Below, one piece after another: positions 42,135 to 50,813 of a stretch of 64,000 nucleotides of DNA. The position numbers and the translations under genes are program-made. The notes beneath the pieces were generated by a model, which saw only the letters and a list, made by a program, of their open reading frames with translations, had not been told where the DNA came from and ran no database searches. Within the stretch, counting starts at the first letter, position 1; every line of letters starts with the position of its first letter. Source of the DNA: Polyangiaceae bacterium (GTDB lineage: Bacteria > Myxococcota_A > Polyangia > Polyangiales > Polyangiaceae); the NCBI GenBank assembly GCA_019637265.1, contig JAHBVY010000001.1, forward strand, positions 372,001 through 436,000, read 5' to 3'.

Positions 42135-43232
42135 ATGCCGGTCCCCCACGAGAGCCCCCTGAGCGAGCGCGACTACTCCGCCGTGGAGCTCTGCCTCGAC
42201 GACGCCGAGCTGCTCGTGATGGACCAACGGGAGCTCCCGGAGCGCGAGGTGTACCTGCGGCTCCACACGCTCGCCGAGGCGCACGACGCGATCCGTGACA
42301 TGGCGGTGCGCGGCGCGCCCGCCATTGGTGTCACCGCGGCTTACGCCATGGCGCTCGCGGCTCGCGCCGCCCCAGCGGCCCCAGATAATTTCCTTGTAGA
42401 AATGTCTAAGGCGGCGATGCGCTTGAACGCCTCGCGCCCCACGGCGGTGAACCTGAGCTGGGCCACGGCGCGCCTCCTCGCCGCCGCGCGGGAGGTGATG
42501 AGCCACACGCAGGAGGCCCGCGCCGCGCACCTCGCCGAGGTGGCGCGCGAGCTGCATCGCGCCGACGTGCGCGCGAACCGCCGCCTCGGCGCGCTCGGCG
42601 CCGCCACCTTGGAGGACGGCATGACCGTGCTCACCCACTGCAACGCCGGCGCGCTGGCGACCGGCGGCTACGGCACCGCGCTCGGGGTGATCCGCGCCGC
42701 CGCCTCGCAGGGCAAGCGGCTCCAGGTGATCGCCGCGGAGACGCGGCCCTACCTCCAGGGCGCCCGCCTGACGGCTTGGGAGCTCCAGCGTGACGACATC
42801 CCGGTGCGCGTGGTGTGCGACTCGGCGGTGGCCAGCCTGCTCGCCCGCGGGCTGATCCACGCCGCGGTGGTCGGGGCCGACCGCGTGGCGGCGAACGGTG
42901 ACGTCGCCAACAAGGTCGGCACCTACTCCCACGCCTGCGCCCTGGCGCACCATGGGCGGCCGCTGCTCGTGGCGGCGCCGTGGTCCACCGTGGATCTCGG
43001 CTGCCCGAGCGGCGCCGCGATCCCCATCGAAGAGCGCGCTCGTGAGGAGCTGGCGACGCTGGGTGAGCGGCAGCTGTTGCCGCACGGTGTGGGCGTGCTG
43101 AACCCGAGCTTCGATGTCACCCCGGCGGCCCTGGTGCACGCCTTGGTCACCGAGCGCGGCGTGGCGAGCCCCGTCACCGCTCAGGCGCTGGCCGAGCTGG
43201 CTCACGCGCCCGAGGGGGTTGGCGGCTCCTAG
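42135..43232 (+). CDS. mtnA: S-methyl-5-thioribose-1-phosphate isomerase
   Basis: Aldose-ketose isomerase of the methionine salvage pathway. 365 residues. [12 protein letters not shown] near 59-70, [10 protein letters not shown] at 101-110, [18 protein letters not shown] with catalytic Cys169, [16 protein letters not shown] at 202-217, and [19 protein letters not shown] with catalytic Asp249. The fold is shared with eIF2B-type proteins, but the Cys and Asp identify the isomerase. No other salvage gene is beside it. Confidence 0.95.
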   Translation: MPVPHESPLSERDYSAVELCLDDAELLVMDQRELPEREVYLRLHTLAEAHDAIRDMAVRGAPAIGVTAAYAMALAARAAPAAPDNFLVEMSKAAMRLNASRPTAVNLSWATARLLAAAREVMSHTQEARAAHLAEVARELHRADVRANRRLGALGAATLEDGMTVLTHCNAGALATGGYGTALGVIRAAASQGKRLQVIAAETRPYLQGARLTAWELQRDDIPVRVVCDSAVASLLARGLIHAAVVGADRVAANGDVANKVGTYSHACALAHHGRPLLVAAPWSTVDLGCPSGAAIPIEERAREELATLGERQLLPHGVGVLNPSFDVTPAALVHALVTERGVASPVTAQALAELAHAPEGVGGS

Positions 43233-43254
43233 CTCAGCGCTCTAGAGTACCCGC

Positions 43255-44307
43255 GTGACCACCCCCGAGAGCGCTCCCCGAGCGACCGAGCCTCAGAGCG
43301 CCTCGCCGCCCGAGCGCGCGCCAGCGCCGCTCGTGGGTTTGCGTGATCCGAAGCCAGCCTGGCTCAAGGTGAAGGCGCCGCAGGGCGACAACTACACGCG
43401 CCTCAAGCGCACGCTGCGTGAGCTCGATCTCTACACCGTGTGTGAAGAGGCGCGTTGCCCCAACGTGGGGGAGTGCTGGGCGGCCGGCACCGCCACGGTG
43501 ATGCTGCTCGGGCACACCTGCACCCGCGGCTGCCGCTTCTGCGCGGTCACCACCGGTAACCCGCGCGGCGCTTACGATCCGCGTGAGCCGGAGCACGTGG
43601 CGCGCGCGATCAGCCAGCTGGGGCTCAAGTACGTTGTCCTGACGATGGTGGACCGCGACGATCTGCTGGACGGCGGCGCCGCCTTGGTGGCGCAGACGGT
43701 GCGCGGGATCCGTGGTTATCAGCCCGACTTACTGGTGGAGACGCTGGTGGGCGACTTCAGCGGCCGCCGGCGTGACGTGGAGAGCGTGCTCGCGTCGGGG
43801 CCCGACGTGTACGCCCACAACGTGGAGGTGTGTCGCCGCCTCACGCCGCGGATCCGCGACGCGCGCTGCAGCTACGATCAGTCGCTCCGCGTGCTCCAGT
43901 ACGCGAAGGAGATCGCGCCAGAGCGCCTGACCAAGAGCTCCATCATGGTGGGCATCGGCGAGACGGATGACGAGGTCCATGAGACGCTGCGTGATCTGCG
44001 GGACGCTCAGGTGGACATCGTCACGCTGGGTCAGTACCTGCGGCCCACCCCCAAGCACGCGCCGGTCGATCGCTACGTGGAGCCCGAGCGCTTCGCGGAG
44101 TACGAGCGCTGGGGTCAGGCGCTGGGCTTCGCCTACGTGGCGTCCGGGGCGCTCGTCCGTTCGAGCTATCACGCGGCGGAGGGCTTCGTCGCGGCGCGGC
44201 TCCGGCCCGGCATGGATCTCACGCCGCGCGTCCTGCCTACGGCGCCGGCCGCTGGTCCGCTCATCCCCGCCAGCGCCTTGCTGAGGCGCGGCTCGCCCGC
44301 CGAGTAG
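43255..44307 (+). CDS. lipA: lipoyl synthase
   Basis: Radical SAM enzyme that inserts two sulfurs into octanoyl groups on lipoyl domains. 350 residues. Auxiliary cluster Cys63, Cys68, Cys74 (C-x4-C-x5-C), radical SAM Cys89, Cys93, Cys96 (CTRGCRFC), then TMVDRDDL, MVGIGETDDEV and the C-terminal RSSYHA whose first Ser binds the auxiliary cluster. GTG start at 43255. A ~30-residue Pro/Ala-rich N-terminus precedes the core. It lies just upstream of a lipoate-dependent oxoacid dehydrogenase; no lipB is present. Confidence 0.96.
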   Translation: MTTPESAPRATEPQSASPPERAPAPLVGLRDPKPAWLKVKAPQGDNYTRLKRTLRELDLYTVCEEARCPNVGECWAAGTATVMLLGHTCTRGCRFCAVTTGNPRGAYDPREPEHVARAISQLGLKYVVLTMVDRDDLLDGGAALVAQTVRGIRGYQPDLLVETLVGDFSGRRRDVESVLASGPDVYAHNVEVCRRLTPRIRDARCSYDQSLRVLQYAKEIAPERLTKSSIMVGIGETDDEVHETLRDLRDAQVDIVTLGQYLRPTPKHAPVDRYVEPERFAEYERWGQALGFAYVASGALVRSSYHAAEGFVAARLRPGMDLTPRVLPTAPAAGPLIPASALLRRGSPAE

Positions 44308-44375
44308 CGGGGGGGAGCCAGCCCCGTTTTTTCTCGGCCGGGGCGAGGCCTTTTCGAGTAGGCTCGTGCCCCGTC

Positions 44376-44942
44376 ATGAGCGCTGCTAGCCAAGGACTGA
44401 TCGAGAAAGTCGCCGCCAAGCTGGGTCAGCCGCCCGCCTACGCGGAGGCTGGGGACAGCTCCATCCTCACCGTCGCGGCGGCCTCCTATGGCTCGCGGCC
44501 CATGGAAGAGGAGATCACCCAGCCCACGGGGTTCGATCCACAGGTCGCGGCGCTGTTCGAGGCGGTGGTGGAGAGCGCCTACCTGGTGGCCCACGCCGAC
44601 GGCGAGTTCGACGAGACGGAGCAGGCCGCCTTCAAGCAGGTGGTGCTGATCGCCTGTCGCAACCGGGTGGAGGCGCGCCAGGTAGACGCGCTGCTGGCGG
44701 ACCTGGCCGATCAGCTCGAGGAAGATGGCATCGACAAGCGCGTGAAGATGGTGGCGCGCGCCATCCAGAAGGAAGATCACGCGCGCGAGGTGCTGCGCGT
44801 CGCCTGCCTGCTCGCCCACGTGAGCGGCGGCGTGAGCGAGGCCGAGCAAGGCGTGCTGCAGAAGCTCACCAGCGAGTTCGGCTTGGACGAAGCAGCGCTC
44901 CAGCTGGCGCTGGGCGAAGCCGAGCGGGCGCTCGCCGAGTAG
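44376..44942 (+). CDS. TerB-like helical protein
   Basis: 188 residues; a ~55-residue variable start followed by a helical domain (60-188) with the acidic TerB pattern: AYLVAHADGEFDETEQAAFKQV and later ACLLAHVSGGVSEAEQGVLQKL, both with the D-G/S-G-x-x-x-x-E-x metal-binding turns. TerB domains bind divalent cations and occur in tellurite resistance and in stress systems, but most stand-alone members have no known role. Between lipA and the dehydrogenase genes on the same strand; possibly just co-transcribed with lipA. Confidence 0.75.
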   Translation: MSAASQGLIEKVAAKLGQPPAYAEAGDSSILTVAAASYGSRPMEEEITQPTGFDPQVAALFEAVVESAYLVAHADGEFDETEQAAFKQVVLIACRNRVEARQVDALLADLADQLEEDGIDKRVKMVARAIQKEDHAREVLRVACLLAHVSGGVSEAEQGVLQKLTSEFGLDEAALQLALGEAERALAE

Positions 44943-45100
44943 TCTGCTGTACTGACTGGGTGCCTGCAGCAGGCGCTGTGTCGGTGTTCGAGGGCGCCTG
45001 CGCTGATTGTGCGCGCCGACCGGCGGCTGTGCGTCCGCGATACGGTGGTCGAGCGTCGGGCGCCGAGAGGCTGAGCCGGTCAGTCGTCCTGAGCCTCTTC

Positions 45101-45130
45101 GGGGAGGGGGCAGGGGGTTCGGTCCCAGCG
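45101..45130 (+). repeat. G-rich repeat, intergenic copy
   Basis: GGGGAGGGGG, CA, GGGGGTTC, GGTCCCAGCG; matches trpF 25370-25398 except at the two spacer bases and one added C. Three G-tracts are close enough for a quadruplex if a fourth (GG) joins. Confidence 0.75.
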
Positions 45131-45290
45131 CGCGGCGCGGGGGCTGACACGAGCTGCCGAGTGACGCTGGGTGGCTCGCTGCGCTGCGTCCACCACGCAA
45201 CACTGGAACACAGGTGCATCAAGGACGCCTCACTGACGTTGGCGCGCCGCATCATGCTGAGCACCCCGCGCGTCAGCGGGCGGGGCGCGT

Positions 45291-45318
45291 CGCAGCGCGC
45301 TGCCAAACCCCCAAAAAA
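45291..45318 (+). repeat. dispersed C-tract element, copy f
   Basis: CGCAGCGCGCTGCC followed by AAACCCCC and six A. The left flank resembles the reverse of the 56838 copy (CGCAGCGCGGTGCC), tying the two sub-types together. Confidence 0.75.
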
Positions 45319-45403
45319 CCAGCGCGAAATACCGCCGCAATGAACGTCTGATCGGCTGTGACACGCTGCCGCGGGCGCTGAGGAGCAGCGCGGCGATGGG
45401 GTG

Positions 45404-45432
45404 GTGACAGCCGCCCTGCACGTGACTAAGGT
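45404..45432 (+). promoter_or_regulatory. candidate promoter for the oxoacid dehydrogenase operon
   Basis: GTGACA (45404-45409), 17 bases, TAAGGT (45427-45432). Five of six match at -35 and three of six at -10. It would start the message about 30 bases before the ATG, leaving room for the GAGGA ribosome site at 45462-45466. Confidence 0.35.
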
Positions 45433-45470
45433 CGCCCCGCGCTCGACCTTCGAGCCCTCTCGAGGAAGAC

Positions 45471-46616
45471 ATGACCGCTCACGCTGACAACCGCCCAGCA
45501 ACGTCCAGGGGCGATGGCCCCGTGTCGGCATCCGAGGAGCCCATCCGCGTGCTGCGCGAAGATGGAACCTTGGCGCCGGAGTACGACCCGCAGCTGTCCA
45601 CCGACGAGGTGCTGCGCATCTACCGTCAGATGGTGCAGACGCGCATCATCGATGAGCGCCTGGTGACCCTGCAGCGCCAGGGGCGCATCGGCTTCCACAT
45701 CGGCTCGCTGGGTGAAGAGGCGGCTATCATCGGCTCCGCCTACGCGATGCGCGAGGAGGATTGGCTGTTCCCTTGCTACCGCGAGTTCGGCGCCGCGCTG
45801 CTGCGCGGGCTGCCGCTCCAGCGCTACATCGACAACATGTTCGGCAACGCGAACGACCCGGTGAAGGGTCGTCAGATGCCCGATCATTACACCTGCCGCG
45901 AGGCGCACTGGGGCAGCGTGAGCTCACCCATCGGCACCCAGATGACGCAGGCGGTGGGCTTCGCCTGGGCCGCCAAGATCGAGAAGAAGCAGCTGGCCAC
46001 GCTGGTCTACTTCGGGGACGGCTCCACCAGCAGCAACGAGTTCCACAACGCGATGAACTTCGCCGGGGTGTTCCGCACGCCGTGCGTGTTCTTCTGTAGG
46101 AACAACGGCTGGGCCATCAGCGTGCCGGTGGAGCGGCAGACAGCCTCCCAGACGTTCGCCGAGAAGGGCATCGCCTACGGCGTGCCCGGCGTGCGGGTGG
46201 ACGGCAACGACCTGTTCGCCGTGGTGGGTGTCACGCGCCGCGCCGCGGAGCGGTGCCTCGCGGGCGAGGGCCCCACCTTGATCGAGGCGCTCACTTACCG
46301 CATGGGCGGTCACTCCACGAGCGACGACCCGAACCGCTACCGCGCGGCGGACGAGGTCAAGCCGTGGGTGGAGCGCGACCCCATCGAGCGCGTGCGGCGC
46401 TACCTGGAGCTGGCCGGCGCCTGGGACGGGGACCGCGAAGAGGCGCTCCGTGAGGCGGTCGATCAAGAGTTCCGTGAGGCCGTGAAGCTGGCGGAGTCGA
46501 CCCCCGCGCCCGAGCTGTCGACGCTGTTCGACGACGTCTACCGCGACCTCCCCTGGCACTTGGCCGAGCAGCGGCAGGAGCTCCTCGCGGGGCCGCGCGC
46601 GCCGAAGGCGCACTGA
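45471..46616 (+). CDS. bkdA: branched-chain 2-oxoacid dehydrogenase E1 alpha subunit
   Basis: Thiamine diphosphate-dependent decarboxylation of branched 2-oxo acids (from Leu, Ile, Val). 381 residues. Thiamine-binding GDG...N: YFGDGSTSSNEFHNAMNFA. Features point to the branched-chain type rather than pyruvate: GRIGFHIGSLGEEAAIIGSA, KGRQMPDHY, SSPIGTQMTQAVGFAWAAK, FFCRNNGWAIS, and the phosphorylation-loop region RMGGHSTSDDPNRYR, all close to mammalian BCKDH E1alpha. A good GAGGA ribosome site precedes the ATG. First gene of the E1alpha-E1beta-E2 cluster; E3 is not here. Confidence 0.92.
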   Translation: MTAHADNRPATSRGDGPVSASEEPIRVLREDGTLAPEYDPQLSTDEVLRIYRQMVQTRIIDERLVTLQRQGRIGFHIGSLGEEAAIIGSAYAMREEDWLFPCYREFGAALLRGLPLQRYIDNMFGNANDPVKGRQMPDHYTCREAHWGSVSSPIGTQMTQAVGFAWAAKIEKKQLATLVYFGDGSTSSNEFHNAMNFAGVFRTPCVFFCRNNGWAISVPVERQTASQTFAEKGIAYGVPGVRVDGNDLFAVVGVTRRAAERCLAGEGPTLIEALTYRMGGHSTSDDPNRYRAADEVKPWVERDPIERVRRYLELAGAWDGDREEALREAVDQEFREAVKLAESTPAPELSTLFDDVYRDLPWHLAEQRQELLAGPRAPKAH

Positions 46617-46723
46617 CCCTCTCGGCGACGGCGGCGCGCTCGCGCCGAGCCCTTTGAATCGTGAACCGCGCGCCGTCGGCGCGCCCCCCTGGTGACCTTC
46701 TTCAGCCTTCCGGAGCCCCTTCG

Positions 46724-47698
46724 ATGTCACAGATGAACATGGTCCAGGCCATCAACGACGCGCTGCGCCTGGAGATGCAGCGAGATCCGCGCGTCGTGAT
46801 CCTGGGTGAAGACGTTGGCAAGGTGGGCGGCGTGTTCCGCGTCACCGCCGGCCTGTTCGACGAGTTCGGCGACGACCGCGTGATCGACACGCCGCTCAGC
46901 GAGGGCGGCATCATCGGCGCCGCGGTCGGCATGGCGCTGTATGGGATGGTGCCGGTCCCGGAGATCCAGTTCTCCGACTTCATCTTCCCGGCCTACGATC
47001 AAATCGTCAGTGAGCTGGCCAAGTATCGCTACCGCTCCGGCGGTGAGTACCCCTGCAACATGGTGATCCGCACGCCGGTGGGCGGCGGGATCCGCGGTGG
47101 CCACTACCACTCGCAGCACCCGGAGTCGTTGTTCATCCACGTGGCGGGCCTCAAGGTGGTGTGCCCCTCGAACCCCTACGACGCGAAGGGGCTCTTGCTC
47201 GCCTCCATTCGCGATCCGGATCCGGTGCTCTTCTTCGAGCCCAAGCGCATCTACCGCGCGGCCAAGGGTGATGTGCCGGAGGGCGACTACACGGTGCCCC
47301 TGAGCCAGGCGGCGATCAGCCGCGAGGGCAGCGACGTCACGGTGCTGACGTACGGCGCCATGCTCTATGAGTGCTTGGACGCCGCGGAGCGCGTGGCGGA
47401 GCAGGGGGTGCAGGCGGAGGTGATCGATCTCCGCACGCTGTGGCCGGTGGACATCGACACCATCGTCGCGAGCGTCAAGAAGACAGGGCGCCTGGTGGTG
47501 GTGCACGAGGCGCCCAAGACGGGCGGCTTCGCGGGGGAGCTCATCAGCCTGGTGTGTGAGAAGGCGTTCTATCACCTGCAGGCTGCGCCCGTGCGCGTGA
47601 CGGGGTTCGATACACCGTTCCCGTACACCTTGGAGATGGAGTACCTCCCGCTCTCTCATCGCATCGTGCCCGCGCTGCTGGGCGTGATGAAGGGCTGA
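46724..47698 (+). CDS. bkdB: branched-chain 2-oxoacid dehydrogenase E1 beta subunit
   Basis: 324 residues from the ATG at 46724 (GGAG at 46712-46715); the longer frame upstream has no similarity. Family landmarks: MVQAINDALRLEMQRDPRVV, LGEDVGKVGGVFRVT, the thiamine-side Glu in PEIQFSDFIFPAYDQ, HYHSQHPESLF, EPKRIYR and VHEAPKTGGFAGEL. The EPKRIYRAAKGDVPEGDY stretch and the HYHSQHPE motif favour the branched-chain type. A 107-bp gap separates it from E1alpha. Confidence 0.93.
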   Translation: MSQMNMVQAINDALRLEMQRDPRVVILGEDVGKVGGVFRVTAGLFDEFGDDRVIDTPLSEGGIIGAAVGMALYGMVPVPEIQFSDFIFPAYDQIVSELAKYRYRSGGEYPCNMVIRTPVGGGIRGGHYHSQHPESLFIHVAGLKVVCPSNPYDAKGLLLASIRDPDPVLFFEPKRIYRAAKGDVPEGDYTVPLSQAAISREGSDVTVLTYGAMLYECLDAAERVAEQGVQAEVIDLRTLWPVDIDTIVASVKKTGRLVVVHEAPKTGGFAGELISLVCEKAFYHLQAAPVRVTGFDTPFPYTLEMEYLPLSHRIVPALLGVMKG

Positions 47699-47880
47699 CA
47701 GCATGATCTGCGGGGCCCCTAGCGCGGAGCCTTCGCGGTTCACGAGGTGAGATCACGGCGCTGCATCGACTGCCGCTGCGCGATCGGGCTACAGGGCAAT
47801 CAGCAGCGCAACCAGAGCTACAGCACGATCACAGGGCCGCATGGCGGCTTCCCATAAGAAAAAGACGGATCGAGGCAAGT

Positions 47881-49281
47881 ATGGCGATTTACGAGTTCAA
47901 GCTCCCCGACATCGGCGAAGGGGTGACCGAGGGTGAGATCGTCAACTGGCTGGTGGCCGTGGGGGACACGGTCACCGAAGACCAGGAGATGGTCGAGATC
48001 ATGACGGACAAGGCGACCGTGACCATCGGCTCGCCGAAGGCCGGGCGCATCGCGGAGCTGCGCGGCGGCGTGGGGGACGTGGTGCCGGTGGGCGCGGTGC
48101 TCGTGGTGTATGAGCTCGGCGCGGGCGCGAGCTCGGGTGAGGCCGCCGCGAACGGCACCGCGAGCCCTGCTGCCGCCGCGGCCCCCAACAAGGATGATGG
48201 CCCCGTCGCGTCCGCGGTGGGTGACATCAAGGAGACGCTGCCTGGCATGGGTGGCGCTCCCAGCCGTGCGCCGGCCGCCGCTCCAGCGGCCGCGCCGGCG
48301 GCGCAGCCGAGCTACTTCAATGAGCGGCCGTTGGCGGCGCCCGCGACGCGCAAGCTCGCGCGGGAGCTGGGGGTGGATCTGCGTCACGTGCCCCCGAGCG
48401 GCCCGGCGGATCGGGTGACGCGGGAGGACGTCACGCGCTTCGCCGAAGGCGGCGGCAAAGCCGCGGGCGGTCAGGCAGCTGCACCGTCAGCTGGGGTGAC
48501 GGCTCTCGCGTCGTCAGCCGCCGCACCTCAGGCGCGCGCGCCGATCTCCATCGCCCCGGCGAGCACCAGCGATCCGGGGAGCGCCGACGTGCGCCTCCCG
48601 CTGCGCGGCGTGAGGAAGCGCATCTTCGAGAACATGGCGCGCTCGAAGCACACCGCGGCCCACTTCACCTACGTGGAGGAGGTGCTGGCGGACGCGCTCA
48701 TCGCGGCGCGGGCGCGCCTCAAGCCGCTGGCCGAGGTGCAGGGCGTGAAGCTGACCTTCTTGCCCTTCATCGTGAAGGCGACGGTCGCCGCGCTCAAGCA
48801 GCACCCCGAGCTCAACTGCGTGTTCGACGAGTCGACGCAGGAGATGGTCAGGCGCCGCACCTATGACATCGGCATCGCCGCCGCGACCGACGCGGGGCTG
48901 ATGGTGCCGGTGCTCCGCTCAGCGGATCGGCGCAGCATGATCGACGTGGCGCGCGAGCTCGAGCGCCTGGGCAACGACGCCCGCGACGGCAAGCTGAAGC
49001 AGGAGGACTTCGGCGGCTCCTCGTTCACCATCACCAGCCTGGGCAAGCTGGGCGGGCTGTTCGCGACGCCGATCGTGAACTACCCGGAGGTGGCGATCCT
49101 CGGGGTGCACGAGATGAAGCGCAAGCCGGTGGTCAAGGACGACGCCATCGTCATCGGCCACGAGATGCTGCTCAGCCTCTCCTTCGATCACCGCATCATC
49201 GACGGCCACGTGGGCGCGGCGTTCGCGGCCACCATCGTGAGCCTGCTGAACGACCCCGATCGCCTGATGCTGGAGGCCTGA
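47881..49281 (+). CDS. bkdC: 2-oxoacid dehydrogenase E2 (dihydrolipoyl acyltransferase)
   Basis: 466 residues. One lipoyl domain (1-80) with Lys44 in MTDKATV as the lipoylated residue; Ala/Pro-rich linker (80-145); peripheral subunit-binding domain with ATRKLARELGVDL (about 155-190); second Ala-rich linker; catalytic domain (235-466) with SFDHRIIDG carrying the His/Asp pair. Passes the acyl group to CoA, giving isovaleryl-, isobutyryl- or 2-methylbutyryl-CoA. Ribosome site GAGG just before the ATG. 182-bp gap after E1beta. Confidence 0.94.
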   Translation: MAIYEFKLPDIGEGVTEGEIVNWLVAVGDTVTEDQEMVEIMTDKATVTIGSPKAGRIAELRGGVGDVVPVGAVLVVYELGAGASSGEAAANGTASPAAAAAPNKDDGPVASAVGDIKETLPGMGGAPSRAPAAAPAAAPAAQPSYFNERPLAAPATRKLARELGVDLRHVPPSGPADRVTREDVTRFAEGGGKAAGGQAAAPSAGVTALASSAAAPQARAPISIAPASTSDPGSADVRLPLRGVRKRIFENMARSKHTAAHFTYVEEVLADALIAARARLKPLAEVQGVKLTFLPFIVKATVAALKQHPELNCVFDESTQEMVRRRTYDIGIAAATDAGLMVPVLRSADRRSMIDVARELERLGNDARDGKLKQEDFGGSSFTITSLGKLGGLFATPIVNYPEVAILGVHEMKRKPVVKDDAIVIGHEMLLSLSFDHRIIDGHVGAAFAATIVSLLNDPDRLMLEA

Positions 49282-49296
49282 GTAGGGCTCGGGTAG

Positions 49297-49320
49297 CGGG
49301 TTGGACGGCACCGCGCTGCA
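49297..49320 (-). repeat. dispersed C-tract element, copy b
   Basis: CGGGTTGGACGGCACCGCGC on the plus strand; the G-tract has shrunk to three, while the GGACGGCACCGCG flank is intact. Confidence 0.7.
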
Positions 49321-49550
49321 ACTGCCTCACGGGCACGTCGCGCGCCCGATGCGCGGCGCTGGCGGCCCGGAGCCGCTAGCGGCCTGAGCCAAGTAGCTCG
49401 GTGGGCCCACTTCGCTAAGTCGTGGGCTCGGTCGCGCGGGCTCATGACGCTACGCGTTAGACCGCTTGGGTTGCGACGCGTGCGTGGAGGTGGGTGGCCA
49501 CAGATCGATCGATGTGGGCGCTGCGGAGCACCGAGGAGCCCTGGGAACCG

Positions 49551-49583
49551 CCGAGAGCCGCCCGAGAGCCGCCTGAGAGCCGC
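49551..49583. repeat. three 11-bp tandem repeats
   Basis: CCGAGAGCCGC at 49551 and 49562, CTGAGAGCCGC at 49573. Short and intergenic. Confidence 0.75.
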
Positions 49584-49711
49584 TCAGAACCTTCGCGTGG
49601 CCGGCAGCGAGCGACGGCGCCAGCGCGCCTGCTTCGCGCGCGGAAACGCGCCGGAAATCATGCTGGCGTAGCCCTGATGCATCCGTGCTAGGCTGGGGTG
49701 GGAGTCAAGTC

Positions 49712-50803
49712 ATGAAGCGATCGGTGTGTGCCTGGGTGCTCGCGGGGCTGGGTTACGCAGGGCTGGGTCTGGTGGGGGTGGGGGCCTCGGCGTCGCCGGC
49801 CCACGCGCAGGCCGCCGCGCCTACGCCCGAGGACATCAAGGCGGCGGGTGAGGCGTTCGATCAGGGCCGGCGTCATTTCCGCGCGGAAGAATACGTGGAG
49901 GCGGCGGAGCAGTTCGAGGCGGCGGACATGGCGGCGCCCAGCGCCGCGGCGCTGACCTTGGCGCTCAGCTCGCGCAAGCAGGCGGGGCAGCTGGATCGCG
50001 CTGCGACCTTGGCTCAGCTGGCGCTCATGCGGCACCCGGATGACGAGAAGCTGAAGAAGGCCGCGGAGGAGGTGCTCGCCGAGGTCGATGGCAAGCTGCT
50101 CGAGGTCACGGTGATTTGTGACGAGCCTTGCGCGCTCGTGGTGGGCACGCGGCTCGTGCACGGTCAGCCTGCCGAACGGCGGGTGCTCTTGCTTCAGCCA
50201 GGCAAGCACTCGGTGCGCGCGGGTTGGAGCGACAACCGCCTGGAGACGAAGGAGGTCCAGGGCGCCGCCGGGGCGAAGGCGCAGCTCAGCTTCAGCGCGC
50301 CGGAGCTGCCGAAGGATGAGCCCGCGGCGGTGCGGCCGCCGAGCTCGGAGGACGGCGCGTCGACCGGTGAGGATCGGGGCCAGGTGAAGCTCGACAGCAG
50401 CGGCGGCTGGTCGCCCGCGGTGTTCTGGGTCGGCGCGGGGCTCACCCTGGTCGCGGGCGGGGTCACGGTCTGGAGCGGCATCGACACCCAGAACAACCCC
50501 GGGCGCTCTCGCGTGAAGGAGGAGTGCGCGGGCCTCGGAGAGAGCTGTCCCATCTATCAGGAGGGGCGTGATCGCCAGCGGCGCACGAACATCCTGGCCG
50601 GCGCCACGGCGGGGGTCGGGGTGCTCACCGTGCTGATCGGTGCCTTCCTCACGGACTGGAGCGGGGGTGAGGCGTCAGCCAGCGCACCCGGACCGCGCAG
50701 TGCGGGCGGGCGGAGCGGCGCGCGCTCGCAGGCGCGAGTTCAGCCTTGGGTCGGTGTGGGCCTGGGCGATGGCGCGACGCTGGGCGCGCTCGGCACTTTC
50801 TAA
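49712..50803 (+). CDS. secreted/periplasmic TPR protein with membrane segments
   Basis: 363 residues from the ATG at 49712, with GGAG at 49701-49704. Signal peptide MKRSVCAWVLAGLGYAGLGL with likely cleavage after SPAHA. TPR-like helices follow (DIKAAGEAFDQGRRHFRAEE, YVEAAEQFEAADMAAPSAAA). A PEGA-like beta part (VTVICDEPCALVVGT) comes next, then two hydrophobic segments near 240-262 and 296-316 separated by a Cys-containing loop. This plan is common next to Ser/Thr kinases in myxobacteria-type genomes. Its stop is 10 bp before the kinase start, so they are probably co-transcribed. Confidence 0.75.
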   Translation: MKRSVCAWVLAGLGYAGLGLVGVGASASPAHAQAAAPTPEDIKAAGEAFDQGRRHFRAEEYVEAAEQFEAADMAAPSAAALTLALSSRKQAGQLDRAATLAQLALMRHPDDEKLKKAAEEVLAEVDGKLLEVTVICDEPCALVVGTRLVHGQPAERRVLLLQPGKHSVRAGWSDNRLETKEVQGAAGAKAQLSFSAPELPKDEPAAVRPPSSEDGASTGEDRGQVKLDSSGGWSPAVFWVGAGLTLVAGGVTVWSGIDTQNNPGRSRVKEECAGLGESCPIYQEGRDRQRRTNILAGATAGVGVLTVLIGAFLTDWSGGEASASAPGPRSAGGRSGARSQARVQPWVGVGLGDGATLGALGTF

Positions 50804-50813
50804 AGGGGGGGAC

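Larger units (their letters stand above)
44943..45470. other. intergenic region upstream of the oxoacid dehydrogenase genes
   Basis: 528 bp, no gene supported; a 127-codon frame across it has a Gly/Ala/Arg composition with no motif. It holds the G-rich repeat also found in trpF (45101-45130), a C-tract element (45291-45318), a promoter candidate (45404-45432), and CTCGA-CCT-TCGAG (near 45442-45454) just before the ribosome site. Confidence 0.5.
49282..49711. other. intergenic region with repeats
   Basis: 430 bp with no gene supported. C-tract element at 49297-49320, a three-unit 11-bp tandem repeat at 49551-49583, and GATCGATCGAT near 49505. The downstream gene has a clear ribosome site (GGGAG before 49712), but no promoter was convincing. 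Confidence 0.45.

Noticed and set aside
44960..45343. 127-codon frame before the oxoacid dehydrogenase genes
   Set aside because: No similarity or ribosome site, covers two dispersed repeats, and has a composition like random high-GC DNA.
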